NCBI GenBank assembly: GCA_040384265.1
Contig: JAZKJM010000001.1
Coordinates: 248,001 to 312,000, forward strand
DNA length: 64,000 nt
From: Pseudomonadota bacterium
GTDB taxonomy: Bacteria; Pseudomonadota; Alphaproteobacteria; Rickettsiales; UBA3002
Direction of reading: 5' to 3'
In this document: positions 27,048 through 36,646 of the stretch, one piece after another
Position numbering within the stretch: the stretch's first letter is position 1
Layout: each line of letters begins with the position of its first letter
Notes under the pieces: generated by a model
Told to the model about the DNA's origin: nothing
What the model saw: the letters and a program-made list of their open reading frames with translations, nothing else
The model's database searches: none
Translations under genes and position numbers: made by a program

Positions 27048-29633
27048 CTAATAAAGCCCACCGGTGCCGGTGCTGGCATTGGTGTTGGGATCAAAGCCTT
27101 GCGGATCGACCGGGCGCTGGTAGGGAGCCATTTCGCCAGCAGCAGGCCGCTCGAAGGGCTGGGCGCCTTCGGTCGCGCCATCGGCACCGAGGTCTTCGGG
27201 CGTCACCACGGGTGCGCTGCTCTTATCCTTCAGCTCTTCCTGCAGTTCGTTGAAGGGCTTGAAGATGGGCCCGCCGGTCAGGAAGGCTTCCTTGAGGATG
27301 GATTTGGTGTCGCCTGCATCCGCCGCATAGAGCGGCTGGCCGGTGCTGCGGTTGATGGCAATTTCGCGGATGCCCGGCGGCGCGCGGAATTCCTTGATCG
27401 GCAAGCTATCGCCCGCCTGCTGCATGAATTTGATGAAGCCCTGAATGGCGACCCGGCCGCCAGTTTCTTTCTCGCCGAGGGATTTGGGCACATCGAACCC
27501 GACATAGGTGCCGATGACGAGGTCCGGCGTGTAGCCGATGAACCAGGTATCGCGCGAATCATTCGTGGTGCCGGTTTTACCGGCGACCGGGCGGCCAAGC
27601 ACGCGCGCCGCGCCGCCGGTGCCGCGCTGGACCACGCCTTCGAGAATCGAGGTGATCTGATAGGCCACGCGCGGATCGAGCACGCGCTCGCGCTCATCCG
27701 TCAATGTCGGCGGAATAGTGCTAGTGCCGGTTGCCGTCGGCACGGTGCAGGATTCGCAAGCCCGGGTATCGCGGCGGAAAATCGTCGCGCCGTTGCGGTC
27801 ATCGATCCGCTCGATGAACCACGGCGCCACCCGGCGGCCACCATTAGCGATCATGCTGTAGCCGTTGACGAGCTTGAGCAGCGTAGTCTCTTTCGCGCCG
27901 AGCACCATGGAATAGTTCGGGTTGCCCTCGTCTTCATACAGCCCGAAACGCTTGGCGACGCGCATGATGCGCTTGATGCCGATCATCGACGCGATGCGCA
28001 CGGTGACGGCGTTGCGTGAATGCTCCAGCGCCGTGCGGAAGGTGATCGGGCCCATATAGTCGCCCTCGTAGTTTTTCGGCGTCCACATCGGCAGGCCGGG
28101 GCCTTGCGGCAGCGAGATTGGCCCATCGAGAATCACCGATGTTGGGCTGAAGCCGCTTTCAAGCGCGGTGAGGTAAACGAATGGCTTGAAGGCCGATCCG
28201 GGCTGGCGCTTGGCCTGCGTCGCGCGGTTGAACTCGGAACCGCCATACGCATAGCCGCCCGACATGGCGAGCACCTTGCCGGTATGCGGATCCATCACCA
28301 CCAGCGCGCCGTTGACGGCAGGAATCTGCAGCAGCTTGAAGCTGCCCTTCTGACCCTCGATGGCCTCAACCAGCAGCACATCACCCACCGTGAATTTCGC
28401 TTTCGCCCAGGCCATGCCTTCGGGCGCGATGCTGCCGCGGTCACCGTTAAGGGCAACCACATCCAGCTTAGTGCCGACTTTATCGACCACGGCGAGCGTC
28501 TGCGCGTCATACAGCGTGATCGCTTTTTCCTGACGGATGCGCTCAAGCGCGGCGGGCAGCGAGCCCTCTTCATGTTTCAGCGTCGCAATCGGGCCGCGAT
28601 AGCCATGGCGCTGGTCGTAGGTCATCAACGCATAGCGCAGCGCGCGGTCGGCATAGTCCTGATATTTCGGATTGAGCGTGGTTTTGACGAACAGCCCGCC
28701 CTCATACAGCACGTTGCTGCCATACATGCCCGCAAGCGCGCGGCGCACTTCCTCGGCGAAGAAATCGGCGCGGGCGACTTCGCCCTTATCGCGGGCGCGG
28801 GTGGTGATGGGCAGCGCCTCGGCGCGCAGTTCCTCTTTGGTGTCGATATAGCCATCTTCGCGCATGCGGCTGATGACGTAATTGCGCCGGTCAAACGCGC
28901 GCTTGTAGTTTTTGGTCGGGTCAAAATACGCGGGCGCTTTAGGCAGGGCGGCAAGGAACGCGGCTTCCTCAGTCGTCAACTGGTCGAGCGATTTATCGAA
29001 ATAGGTGATGCTGGCGGCGGCGACGCCGTACGTCCCCTGCCCGAGATAAATCTCGTTGAGATAGAGCTCCAGAATCTTTTCTTTGCTGTAAATATTGCTG
29101 ATGCGGTAGGCGAGGATCGCTTCCTTGATTTTACGCTCGAAGGATTTTTCGCTCGTCAGCAAAAAGTTCTTCACCACCTGCTGGGTGATGGTGGAACCGC
29201 CAACCAGGCTGTGGCCCTTGCCAATATGCAGCACGTTCTCCTTGATCGCGCGCAGCGTGCCGAGCATATCGACGCCCTGATGCGAGTAGAAGTTCTTATC
29301 CTCAGCAGAAAGAAACGCGTTCTGCACGTTCTTGGGAATCGCCGATAGCGGCAGGAAGAAGCGCTTTTCCTTGGCGTATTCCGCCATCAATTTCCCGTCC
29401 GCCGCATAAAGCCGGGTGACGACTGCCGGGTTATAATTCGCCAGCTGGTCGGTGGAAGGTAGCGAGGCGCTGTAATGCTCCACCACCGCCGCCACTGCGA
29501 TGAGAGTGAAGATGAAGCCGAGCGCCATCGTCGCAAACACCCAATTCAAAATACGCACCAGACGCCGCCGGCTGCGCTTCACTTTGCGCGGCTTCTCGGG
29601 CGAAAAATCATCGGGCGTGGATGGGTGTATCAT
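27048..29633 (-). CDS. mrcA: Penicillin-binding protein 1A (bifunctional class A PBP)
   Basis: Polymerises and cross-links peptidoglycan. The 861-residue product has one N-terminal membrane helix (about 28-50), a GT51 glycosyltransferase domain (EDKNFYSHQGVDMLG, GGSTITQQVVKNFLL), an OB-like insert region, then the transpeptidase with SAFK (SxxK, in RQPGSAFKPFVYL), SRNAVT (SxN) and the KTGTTND triad motif. It lies upstream of prfB and downstream of amiC on the same strand, the order commonly seen in alphaproteobacteria, with a 48-base gap before prfB. Confidence 0.95.
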   Translation of the reverse strand: MIHPSTPDDFSPEKPRKVKRSRRRLVRILNWVFATMALGFIFTLIAVAAVVEHYSASLPSTDQLANYNPAVVTRLYAADGKLMAEYAKEKRFFLPLSAIPKNVQNAFLSAEDKNFYSHQGVDMLGTLRAIKENVLHIGKGHSLVGGSTITQQVVKNFLLTSEKSFERKIKEAILAYRISNIYSKEKILELYLNEIYLGQGTYGVAAASITYFDKSLDQLTTEEAAFLAALPKAPAYFDPTKNYKRAFDRRNYVISRMREDGYIDTKEELRAEALPITTRARDKGEVARADFFAEEVRRALAGMYGSNVLYEGGLFVKTTLNPKYQDYADRALRYALMTYDQRHGYRGPIATLKHEEGSLPAALERIRQEKAITLYDAQTLAVVDKVGTKLDVVALNGDRGSIAPEGMAWAKAKFTVGDVLLVEAIEGQKGSFKLLQIPAVNGALVVMDPHTGKVLAMSGGYAYGGSEFNRATQAKRQPGSAFKPFVYLTALESGFSPTSVILDGPISLPQGPGLPMWTPKNYEGDYMGPITFRTALEHSRNAVTVRIASMIGIKRIMRVAKRFGLYEDEGNPNYSMVLGAKETTLLKLVNGYSMIANGGRRVAPWFIERIDDRNGATIFRRDTRACESCTVPTATGTSTIPPTLTDERERVLDPRVAYQITSILEGVVQRGTGGAARVLGRPVAGKTGTTNDSRDTWFIGYTPDLVIGTYVGFDVPKSLGEKETGGRVAIQGFIKFMQQAGDSLPIKEFRAPPGIREIAINRSTGQPLYAADAGDTKSILKEAFLTGGPIFKPFNELQEELKDKSSAPVVTPEDLGADGATEGAQPFERPAAGEMAPYQRPVDPQGFDPNTNASTGTGGLY

Positions 29634-29645
29634 GCGCGTTTGGTG

Positions 29646-30752
29646 CTACTCTCCTGCGCGGTAGCGGTCAATGCCCTTGACGATGGAGGCGACGACTAAA
29701 TCGCGATACTCTGGCGAGAGCAGTAAGCGCTCATCCACCGCGTTGCTGATGAAACCGATCTCGATCAGCACCGAGGGAATATCAGGACCCTTCAGCACGC
29801 GGAAGCCTGCGAAGCGATGGGTCTGCGGCAAGCGGTTCACCTTCGCATGCATGGCATCGACAATATTATCGGCCAGCACGGCGGATTTATTCATCGTCTC
29901 GCGTTGGGTCAGGTCGATGAGAATGCTCGCCACATCCGCATCCGTCGTGCTGAGGTCGATGCCGGGGATGATGTCGGATTTATTTTCCCGCTCCGCCAAC
30001 GCCGCCGCTTCCGCATCCGACGCGGTTTCGGAAAGGGTGTAAATCGACAGCCCCTTCGCTTCCGCGCGCGGGTTGGAATCGGCATGCAGCGAAATAAACA
30101 TATCCGCTTTCATCTTACGGGCGATGGCGACGCGGTCCGGCAGCAGCACGAACGTATCATTGTCGCGCGTCAGCGCCACGCGGTAGCGGCCGGTGCGCAG
30201 CAGCTCCTCGCGCAGCGCGCGGGCGAAATTGAGGGTGACTTCTTTCTCCCGCGTCTGGTGCAGGCCGATGGCGCCGGGATCCTGCCCGCCATGCCCGGCA
30301 TCGATCACGATCAACGGCTTGGCCTCCACAACCGGCGCCACCGCTTCCGCCGACGCGCCCTCAGCCGGGGCAATCTCGATCATAAGCACCCTGCCCGGCG
30401 TGGTGCCGATGACTTTGGCCGGGGCACTCACATCCAACACAATGCGCGAGGTCGCCGGGTCGAACTGGCCAAAACGGATATTTTTTAGCAACTTACCCTT
30501 ATACCCACGCGGCAAAGCGAGGGATTTACCCGTCGCCTGGGCCACATCGATCACGATCCGGTTCGGATTGGCGAGGGTGAAGGTCTTCACCACCGTAAGC
30601 GGCTCATTACTCTCGAACTTCAGCTGCTCCGCCCCATTGCCCGCAAGCGTCACCGATACCCCGGCAATCACCGGCGCGGCCATTGCCACACGTGCCGTGC
30701 CGAGCATAACGGCAGCGAACAGAACAAGCATGCGCAACGGGGTTTGGGCCAT
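29646..30752 (-). CDS. N-acetylmuramoyl-L-alanine amidase (AMIN + Amidase_3)
   Basis: Periplasmic zinc amidase that cleaves stem peptides from glycan strands at cell separation. The 368-residue product has a signal peptide (MAQTPLRMLVLFAAVMLGTA), an AMIN domain at about 30-125 (VSVTLAGNGAEQLKFESNEP) and an Amidase_3 catalytic domain with zinc ligands in IDAGHGGQDPGAIG and SLHADSN plus the catalytic glutamate in LIEIGFISN. It is in the minus-strand run with PBP1A and RF2. Related to AmiC; the precise name is not assigned. Confidence 0.92.
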   Translation of the reverse strand: MAQTPLRMLVLFAAVMLGTARVAMAAPVIAGVSVTLAGNGAEQLKFESNEPLTVVKTFTLANPNRIVIDVAQATGKSLALPRGYKGKLLKNIRFGQFDPATSRIVLDVSAPAKVIGTTPGRVLMIEIAPAEGASAEAVAPVVEAKPLIVIDAGHGGQDPGAIGLHQTREKEVTLNFARALREELLRTGRYRVALTRDNDTFVLLPDRVAIARKMKADMFISLHADSNPRAEAKGLSIYTLSETASDAEAAALAERENKSDIIPGIDLSTTDADVASILIDLTQRETMNKSAVLADNIVDAMHAKVNRLPQTHRFAGFRVLKGPDIPSVLIEIGFISNAVDERLLLSPEYRDLVVASIVKGIDRYRAGE

Positions 30753-30787
30753 GCCCCGTCATAGCCACCGCCACTTTATTTTTCAAC

Positions 30788-30816
30788 TTGATATACTCTA
30801 TCCACATGCCTATAGT
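30788..30816 (+). promoter_or_regulatory. Candidate promoter of rne
   Basis: TTGATA (30788-30793), 17-base spacer, TATAGT (30811-30816). It implies a leader of about 318 bases before the RNase E start. The amidase gene is divergent nearby. Confidence 0.6.
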
Positions 30817-30822
30817 TGCCGG

Positions 30823-31140
30823 ACTAAATTCGGTTGCGGCCGGACGCATGCATGACATGAACGTTCAGGGAGCGCAGCAGGGTATGATTAACACATAACG
30901 TGAAAGTGCTGGATAGCACCGACCATGGCATCACTCGGAAACACAATGAAAAACACCTCGCCCGGCGCCTTGCGCGCCCTGCGCGACGGTTTTTCGGGTT
31001 TGAAAACTCATCGTAGCACGGGGGCCTGTGCGCCCCGAATCGGCTCAGGAGTGCGCGGCTAACCAGCCTGCGTGCCGCACTCGCCTGCGGCTTTTTCCGG
31101 ATACTGCCTGTTCGCGCTGTCGGCGTAACAGGAGACCACT
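30823..31140 (+). promoter_or_regulatory. Long 5' leader of rne
   Basis: About 320 bases between the predicted start and the ATG contain no credible open frame but several possible stems, for example GGGG CCTGTGCG CCCC around 31021-31037 and a G+C-rich run at 30963-30990. In E. coli the rne leader binds RNase E and sets its level; the same autoregulation is a likely reading here, but sequence similarity to the E. coli element was not judged. Confidence 0.45.
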
Positions 31141-33969
31141 ATGACCAAACGCATGCTTATTGATGCAGCCCACGCGGACGAAACCCGCGTTGCCCTGCTC
31201 GAACACGACGCCGTCTATGACTATGATTTCGTGACCTCATCGAAATCCCAGCATAAGGGCAATATCTACCTCGCCAAGATCACCCGCGTCGAACCGTCGC
31301 TGCAAGCGGCCTTCGTCGAATATGGCGGCGGCAAACAGGGCTTCCTGCCCTTCTCGGAAATCCACCCGGACTATTACCAGCTGCCCGCAGACGACAAGGC
31401 CAAGCTGCTCGCCGAGCAAATCGCCGAAGCCGAAGCCGAGGAAGCCGCCGAGGACGAAGCCTTCGAGCGCGAGCAAGCTGCCCGCGAAGCCCGTGGCGGC
31501 AGCCGTGGTAGCCGCGGCGGCAACCAGGACGCCGAAAACGAGGACGATGATTTCGCCGCCGAGGACATCGACATCGCTGATGATTCCCAACCCAGCAGCG
31601 ACGGTGTAGTCGCCTTCACCGAAGCCAGCGTGGCGGATTCCGCCGTGGTGGCCTCGTTGCCGGAACTTCCCCCAGTCGAGATTCCCGAAAGCTTCGCAGC
31701 AACGCTCACTAGCACCTACGCGATCGAGCCGCTGAACGCCGAGAGCTTCGCCGTCCATTCGGATACGATGCCTGAAGACATGCCAGCGACGGATGAGCAA
31801 AATATCGAAGCCACCTCCTCGTCCGAAGAAGGGGCGGAAGCCACCGGCACCACCTCGGAAGATGGCGAAGAAACCCGCAGCCGCAACAACCGTGGCGGCC
31901 GCATTGCCTTCCACCGCCGCTACCGCATCCAGGAAGTGATCAAGCGCAACCAGGTCGTGCTGGTGCAGGTCATCAAGGAAGAACGCGGCAACAAAGGCTG
32001 CTCGCTGACCACCTTCATTTCGCTGGCTGGCCGCGCCGCCGTGCTGATGCCAAACTCGCCCAAAGGCGGCGGGATCAGCCGCAAAATCACCGACCGCGAG
32101 ACCCGCAAACGCCTGAAGGAAGTCGCCGCCGAAATGCGCACCCATCGCGGCATGAGCGTCATTATCCGCACCGCGGGTATCGACCGCACCAAGGCCGAAA
32201 TCCGCCGCGATTACGAATATCTCGTCAAGCTGTGGAACGATGTGCGCCAGCAAACCCTTGCCTCCAGCGCCCCTGCCCTCATTTACGAAGAAGGCAACCT
32301 CATCAAACGCTCGCTGCGTGACCTCTACACGAGCGATGTCGAGGAAGTGGTCGTCGAGGGCGAAGAAGCCTTCAACGAAGCCAAAAACTTCATGACGCTG
32401 CTGATGCCAAGCCACGCCGCCCGCGTGAAGCAATATAAAGGCGCGATGCCGCTATTCTCCTACACCGGCGTCGAAGACCAGCTCTCGGGCATGACTGAGC
32501 CGCAAGTGCGCCTGCCTTCGGGCGGCTACCTCGTCATCCACCCAACGGAAGCGCTGATCTCGATCGACGTGAACTCCGGCCGCTCCACCACCGAGCGCAA
32601 CGTGGAAGAAACCGCGATCAAAACCAACCTCGAAGCCGCTGCTGAAGTCGGCCGCCAGCTCCGCCTGCGCGATCTGGCCGGGCTGATCGTGATCGATTTC
32701 ATCGATATGGGTTACGGCAAAAACCGCAAACAGGTCGAACGCGCGATGAAAGACGCGCTCAAAGCCGACCGCGCGAAAATCCAGGTTGGGCGCATCAGCA
32801 GCTTCGGGTTGATGGAGCTGTCGCGCCAGCGGCTGCGCCCATCCATCTCGGAAGCGATGGGCGTCATGTGCCCGCATTGCCGCGGGTCGGGCTATATCCA
32901 TTCGGTGGAAACCGTGGGTATCCAGATCATCCGCGCCATCGAGAAAGAAGCGTCGACCGGGGAATATGTCGCCCTGCGCGTCACTACCCATCCGGAAGCG
33001 GCACTCTACCTGCTCAACGAGAAGCGCGCTGCGCTGCAGGCCATCGAGCAACGCTACAATGTTAGCGTGGCGATCCTGATGGATGCGAGCATCATCACCG
33101 GCAGCCACCGCCTCATCAAAGTGACGAGCGATGGCAAGGAAATCCTCCACGAGGATAATAAAAACGCCCGTCAGCAACAGCGTGGCCGTGGCGCCCGCCG
33201 TGGCCGTCGTGGTGGCAAGGATAATGTCGTCAATTTCGATGGTTCGCCGAACGAATCTGCCGAGCGTGACAGCACCGACAACGCCCGCCCGGACGATGAT
33301 GAAATCATCGGCGGTGGCACCGGCGACAATGTCGAATTCGCCCCCCGCCAACCGCGTGAGCCACGTGGCGAGCGCAGTGGTGGTGGCGACCGTCCGCGCC
33401 GCGAGCGCGGTGGCCGCAACCGCAATGGCAACAACGGCAACCGCCCACGCCGCGACGGCGAGCCACGCCCACCGCGTGACGAAAACGCTGCCGCCGCCCG
33501 CCTGGGCAACGATGGTGTGGAAGGTGGCATCGCCACCGAAGCCACCGCCGCCGAGCCGGAATTCAACGCCGATGGCACCCCGCGCGAGCGCACCAACCGC
33601 CGCCGTGGCCGCCGTGGTGGCCGCAACCGCCAACGTGGCGGTGAACGCGGTGAGCGCCGCCCACGCGAGGAGAATGGCAGCGTCAGCACCGCCGGTGAAG
33701 CAAGCGCCGGCCCGGTTTCCTACAGCGCCGCACCGGCCTCGTATGAACCCGCCGCCGAACGCAGCTACACGCCGCGTGAGTCCGCTGCCGAGCGTGGCTA
33801 CAGCGCACCGGCACCCAAGGCCGAAGCCGCCAAGCCATCCTTCGTGATTCCGCTGAGCGAAAAGCAGACCAACCCGTCCGCTGTCGCCTCGCCGATCATC
33901 TCGGAATCCGCCGGTGGCGACGACAAATCCAAGCGCAAAGGCTGGTGGAGCCGCGTGCTGGAAAGCTAG
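31141..33969 (+). CDS. rne: Ribonuclease E
   Basis: Endoribonuclease and degradosome organiser. The 942-residue product starts MTKRMLIDAAHADETRV, has an S1 RNA-binding domain interrupted by a long acidic insertion (about residues 96-245), the 5' sensor/RNase H-like region, the catalytic aspartates in SIDVNSGRSTTE and VIDFIDMGY, and the zinc-link CPHC (about 577-580). The C-terminal half is Arg/Gly-rich and disordered (RRGRRGGRNRQRGGERGERR) and would bind RNA or partners. The acidic S1 insertion is common in alphaproteobacteria. It is monocistronic, with a long 5' leader and a palindromic repeat just after the stop. Confidence 0.96.
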   Translation: MTKRMLIDAAHADETRVALLEHDAVYDYDFVTSSKSQHKGNIYLAKITRVEPSLQAAFVEYGGGKQGFLPFSEIHPDYYQLPADDKAKLLAEQIAEAEAEEAAEDEAFEREQAAREARGGSRGSRGGNQDAENEDDDFAAEDIDIADDSQPSSDGVVAFTEASVADSAVVASLPELPPVEIPESFAATLTSTYAIEPLNAESFAVHSDTMPEDMPATDEQNIEATSSSEEGAEATGTTSEDGEETRSRNNRGGRIAFHRRYRIQEVIKRNQVVLVQVIKEERGNKGCSLTTFISLAGRAAVLMPNSPKGGGISRKITDRETRKRLKEVAAEMRTHRGMSVIIRTAGIDRTKAEIRRDYEYLVKLWNDVRQQTLASSAPALIYEEGNLIKRSLRDLYTSDVEEVVVEGEEAFNEAKNFMTLLMPSHAARVKQYKGAMPLFSYTGVEDQLSGMTEPQVRLPSGGYLVIHPTEALISIDVNSGRSTTERNVEETAIKTNLEAAAEVGRQLRLRDLAGLIVIDFIDMGYGKNRKQVERAMKDALKADRAKIQVGRISSFGLMELSRQRLRPSISEAMGVMCPHCRGSGYIHSVETVGIQIIRAIEKEASTGEYVALRVTTHPEAALYLLNEKRAALQAIEQRYNVSVAILMDASIITGSHRLIKVTSDGKEILHEDNKNARQQQRGRGARRGRRGGKDNVVNFDGSPNESAERDSTDNARPDDDEIIGGGTGDNVEFAPRQPREPRGERSGGGDRPRRERGGRNRNGNNGNRPRRDGEPRPPRDENAAAARLGNDGVEGGIATEATAAEPEFNADGTPRERTNRRRGRRGGRNRQRGGERGERRPREENGSVSTAGEASAGPVSYSAAPASYEPAAERSYTPRESAAERGYSAPAPKAEAAKPSFVIPLSEKQTNPSAVASPIISESAGGDDKSKRKGWWSRVLES

Positions 33970-34005
33970 GGCACGTCGCCTTTAATGCTACCAATATCTC
34001 TGTCT

Positions 34006-34077
34006 TGTCACCCCGGGCTTGTCCCGGGGTCTGGCCGTGCGGCCTGGCGGGATGCGAAGGAAAGGCCCGGCATGACA
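34006..34077. repeat. Dispersed palindromic repeat, type B copy 1
   Basis: Starts TGTCACCCCGGGCTTGTCCCG and ends CATGACA. A stem CCCCGGG CTTGT CCCGGGG lies at its left end. It is 37 bases 3' of rne and may also act as a terminator or processing barrier. Confidence 0.85.
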
Positions 34078-34168
34078 CGTTTGGGATAACGAAATAAAAT
34101 TAAAACAGCACGCGAAGTGCCCCCACTTCCCACTGGAAAAAATATCCACAAGCCTCCATAACGGCTGC

Positions 34169-35536
34169 ATGCAACGCGTATCCATGATCGCCCGCCATCT
34201 TGCCCGCAGCTTCGCGCTGTTAGCGGCGCTCACCCTTCCCGTCACCGCATCAGCCGGGCTGATCCGCGACGCGGAAATCGAATATACGCTCGGCATCTAC
34301 GCCAAGCCGATTTTCACCGCGGCAGATATTGATCCCACCTCGGTGCGCATTCTCATCGTCAGCAATCCGGAGGTGAACGCCTATGTTTCGGGCGGGCTGA
34401 ACCTGTTTCTCAACACCGGCCTCATCCGCGCGGCAACCAAACCCGGCATGCTGATCGGCGTCATCGCCCACGAAACGGGCCATATCTCCGGCGCGCATCT
34501 GTCGCAGTTTCAGGAAAAGGCCAACCGGGCGACGCTGGGCAGCATCCTCGGTGCGGTGGTCGGCGCGGCGGCGGTCATTGGCGGTGCGGGCAAGGCCGGT
34601 GCGGGCGTCATCATGGGCAGCCAGAGCATGGCCAACCGCCAGTTCATGACCGACATCCGCATCAACGAACAATCCGCCGACCATGCAGCGCTGACCTTCC
34701 TCGATGCCAACGATATTTCCGCGACCGGCATGCTCGAAATGTTCGAAGTGCTGCGCCGTCAGGAAAGCGCCATGGCGGCGCGCGACCCGTTCCTCAGCAA
34801 CCACCCGCTTTCGACCGAGCGCATTGCCACCATGCGCAACCATATCAATGCATCGAGCATACCCGCCGACCAGGTGCCCGCCGCCTACGCCGAGATGCAT
34901 GCGCGGATGATAGCCAAGCTCGTGGCCTTCACCGAGCGTTATGAAACGGCGCTTGCGCTCTACCCTTTAAGTGACACCTCCCTCGCCGCCCGCTATGCGC
35001 GCGCCATCGCCGAGTTCAAGCGCAGCAAGGCAGATGCGGCACTCGTGGGCATCAACGCCCTCATCGCCCAACGGCCGAAGGACGCATTTTTCTACGACAC
35101 CAAGGGCCAGATTTTATTCGAAACCGGCAAGGTAGAAGCGGCTTCTGCCACCTACGCCAAAGCCAGCAGCCTGATGCCGGATTCCGCCCTCATCATGACG
35201 GAATACGCGAAAACCCTGATCGCCCAGAACAAGCCGGCGGAACTGGCGCGCGCCGTCGCCCTGCTTGAACGCTCGAAGGAAATCGACGACAGCTACAGCA
35301 CGAGCTGGCGGCAACTCGCCATCGCTTACGGCAAGCAGGGCAAGCTCGGCCTGTCTTATGAGGCGCTGGCCGAGGAAGCGGCGCTGGCTGGTGATTACGA
35401 CGGCGTGATCCAGCATGTCATCCGCGCCCGCAGTAACGCGCAGGGCGATAGCGCGCTGCTGCTCCAGCTGGATGATCTGGAACGCGATGCAAAGGCGCAG
35501 CGCGAGAAAAAGAAGCAGGCGGAATCGCTATTCTAA
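34169..35536 (+). CDS. M48 family metalloprotease with TPR region (BepA-like)
   Basis: Exported zinc protease of 455 residues with a signal peptide, a zinc site HETGH at about residues 101-105 and the third ligand region INEQSADHAAL (about 159-169), then a C-terminal TPR region. In Gram-negative bacteria BepA-like proteins assist or degrade stalled outer-membrane proteins such as LptD. Positioned between rne and a DsbA-family thiol protein, as in other alphaproteobacteria. A later Met start 5 codons on is possible. Confidence 0.92.
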   Translation: MQRVSMIARHLARSFALLAALTLPVTASAGLIRDAEIEYTLGIYAKPIFTAADIDPTSVRILIVSNPEVNAYVSGGLNLFLNTGLIRAATKPGMLIGVIAHETGHISGAHLSQFQEKANRATLGSILGAVVGAAAVIGGAGKAGAGVIMGSQSMANRQFMTDIRINEQSADHAALTFLDANDISATGMLEMFEVLRRQESAMAARDPFLSNHPLSTERIATMRNHINASSIPADQVPAAYAEMHARMIAKLVAFTERYETALALYPLSDTSLAARYARAIAEFKRSKADAALVGINALIAQRPKDAFFYDTKGQILFETGKVEAASATYAKASSLMPDSALIMTEYAKTLIAQNKPAELARAVALLERSKEIDDSYSTSWRQLAIAYGKQGKLGLSYEALAEEAALAGDYDGVIQHVIRARSNAQGDSALLLQLDDLERDAKAQREKKKQAESLF

Positions 35537-35546
35537 CGCATCCATC

Positions 35547-35638
35547 CGTCATCCTGCGACTCGATCGCAGGATCTCAGGCAGCACATTCAGGCCTGCGTG
35601 TGTGGCCTGAGATCCTACGCTTGAAGCGTAGGATGACG
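35547..35638. repeat. Dispersed palindromic repeat, type B variant
   Basis: Outer arms CGTCATCC / GGATGACG; left hairpin TCCTGCGA CTCGA TCGCAGGA and right hairpin TCCTACGC TTGAA GCGTAGGA; middle arms ATCTCAGGC / GCCTGAGAT. The layout equals the composite repeat at 36520. It begins 11 bases after the M48 gene. Confidence 0.88.
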
Positions 35639-35721
35639 TAAGGGATCATTCTAACACGCTTTTCACTTGCCAATGGGCGAATAAAACCCACAATGGATGC
35701 ATCTTAACCGGAGGATTTTCC

Positions 35722-36507
35722 ATGAAATACGCACATCTCATCATTGGTCTTTTGGCAGGCACCGCACTGGGCGGCAGCGTTGTTGCCGCAACGGGTGCCA
35801 GCATGGGCGCCGCGGGTGCTTCCTCGCTCGATAAAGAAGCCGTAAAACAGATCGTGCGCGACGTGCTTGCCGATGAGCCGAAGCTCATCATCGAGTCCGT
35901 GCAGAAATTCCAGGCGGACCAGCAAAAATCGCAGCTCGCCACCGCCAACGAAGCGCTGAAAGATGAAGCAACGCGCGACCTCGTGTTCAAAAATCCGGAT
36001 TCGGCCTTTGTCGGCCCGGCTGATTCCAAGCGCGTGGTGGTGGAGTTTTTCGACTATAACTGCGGCGCCTGCAAAATGATGTTCAAGAGCATCGAGCAGC
36101 TGGTGCAGAAGGACCCTTCGGTCAAAGTCATCCTGCGTGAATACCCGATCTTTGGGCCGGTATCGGACACCAACTCCAAGCTGGGCCTCGCGGTTAACCG
36201 CCTTTATCCGGAAAAATACTTCGAATTCCACACCCGCATGCTAACCGTTGAGGGCCGTGTAGATGAGAAAACCGTGCTTACTATCGCCAAGGATCTCGGT
36301 TTGGATACGGCTAAAATAAAAGCGGAATCCGAGAAGAAAGAAGTCTGGGACATCGTGCTGGAGAACCGAAAACTGGGTGACAAGCTGCATATTCAGGGCA
36401 CCCCAACGCTCGTCATCGGCGATGAAATCGTGCCACATGGCATGAGCTTTGAGGACCTGGAAGCCAAGGTCAACGCCAACACCGGCCCTGCGCCGAAGGT
36501 GAATTAA
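35722..36507 (+). CDS. DsbA/thioredoxin-fold protein (com1-like)
   Basis: Exported thiol oxidoreductase of 261 residues: signal peptide about 1-25, an N-terminal helical segment (LDKEAVKQIVRDVLAD), then the thioredoxin fold with active CxxC CGAC (Cys114, Cys117 in FDYNCGACKMMF), and a C-terminal cis-Pro region GTPTLVIGDEIVPHG. This pattern resembles DsbA/ScsC-family periplasmic proteins. It is in the rne / M48 / DsbA run. Confidence 0.9.
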   Translation: MKYAHLIIGLLAGTALGGSVVAATGASMGAAGASSLDKEAVKQIVRDVLADEPKLIIESVQKFQADQQKSQLATANEALKDEATRDLVFKNPDSAFVGPADSKRVVVEFFDYNCGACKMMFKSIEQLVQKDPSVKVILREYPIFGPVSDTNSKLGLAVNRLYPEKYFEFHTRMLTVEGRVDEKTVLTIAKDLGLDTAKIKAESEKKEVWDIVLENRKLGDKLHIQGTPTLVIGDEIVPHGMSFEDLEAKVNANTGPAPKVN

Positions 36508-36519
36508 GTATCCGATCAC

Positions 36520-36594
36520 TGTCACCCCGGCTTTATGCCGGGGTCCATCTTCAGCACCGTAAGTAAGATGGATCCCGGCATGCGCCGGGATGAC
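36520..36594. repeat. Dispersed palindromic repeat, type B copy 2
   Basis: GTCA at the left and TGAC at the right enclose hairpins CCCCGGC TTTAT GCCGGGG and CCCGGCA TGCGCCGGG, separated by arms TCCATCTT / AAGATGGA. It lies 13 bases 3' of the DsbA gene. Confidence 0.9.
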
Positions 36595-36646
36595 TACCTG
36601 TTTTTATAACAACCACAAGATGGTTTATAAAAACAAGACACTCTAC

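Noticed and set aside
31237-33633. Two long open frames on the minus strand within rne (about 398 and 393 residues)
   Set aside because: They are antisense to RNase E coding sequence and reflect its G+C and codon pattern; no recognisable domain.
34006-36594. CRISPR array from repeated palindromes
   Set aside because: Copies are hundreds of bases apart, differ in sequence, and lack uniform spacers.
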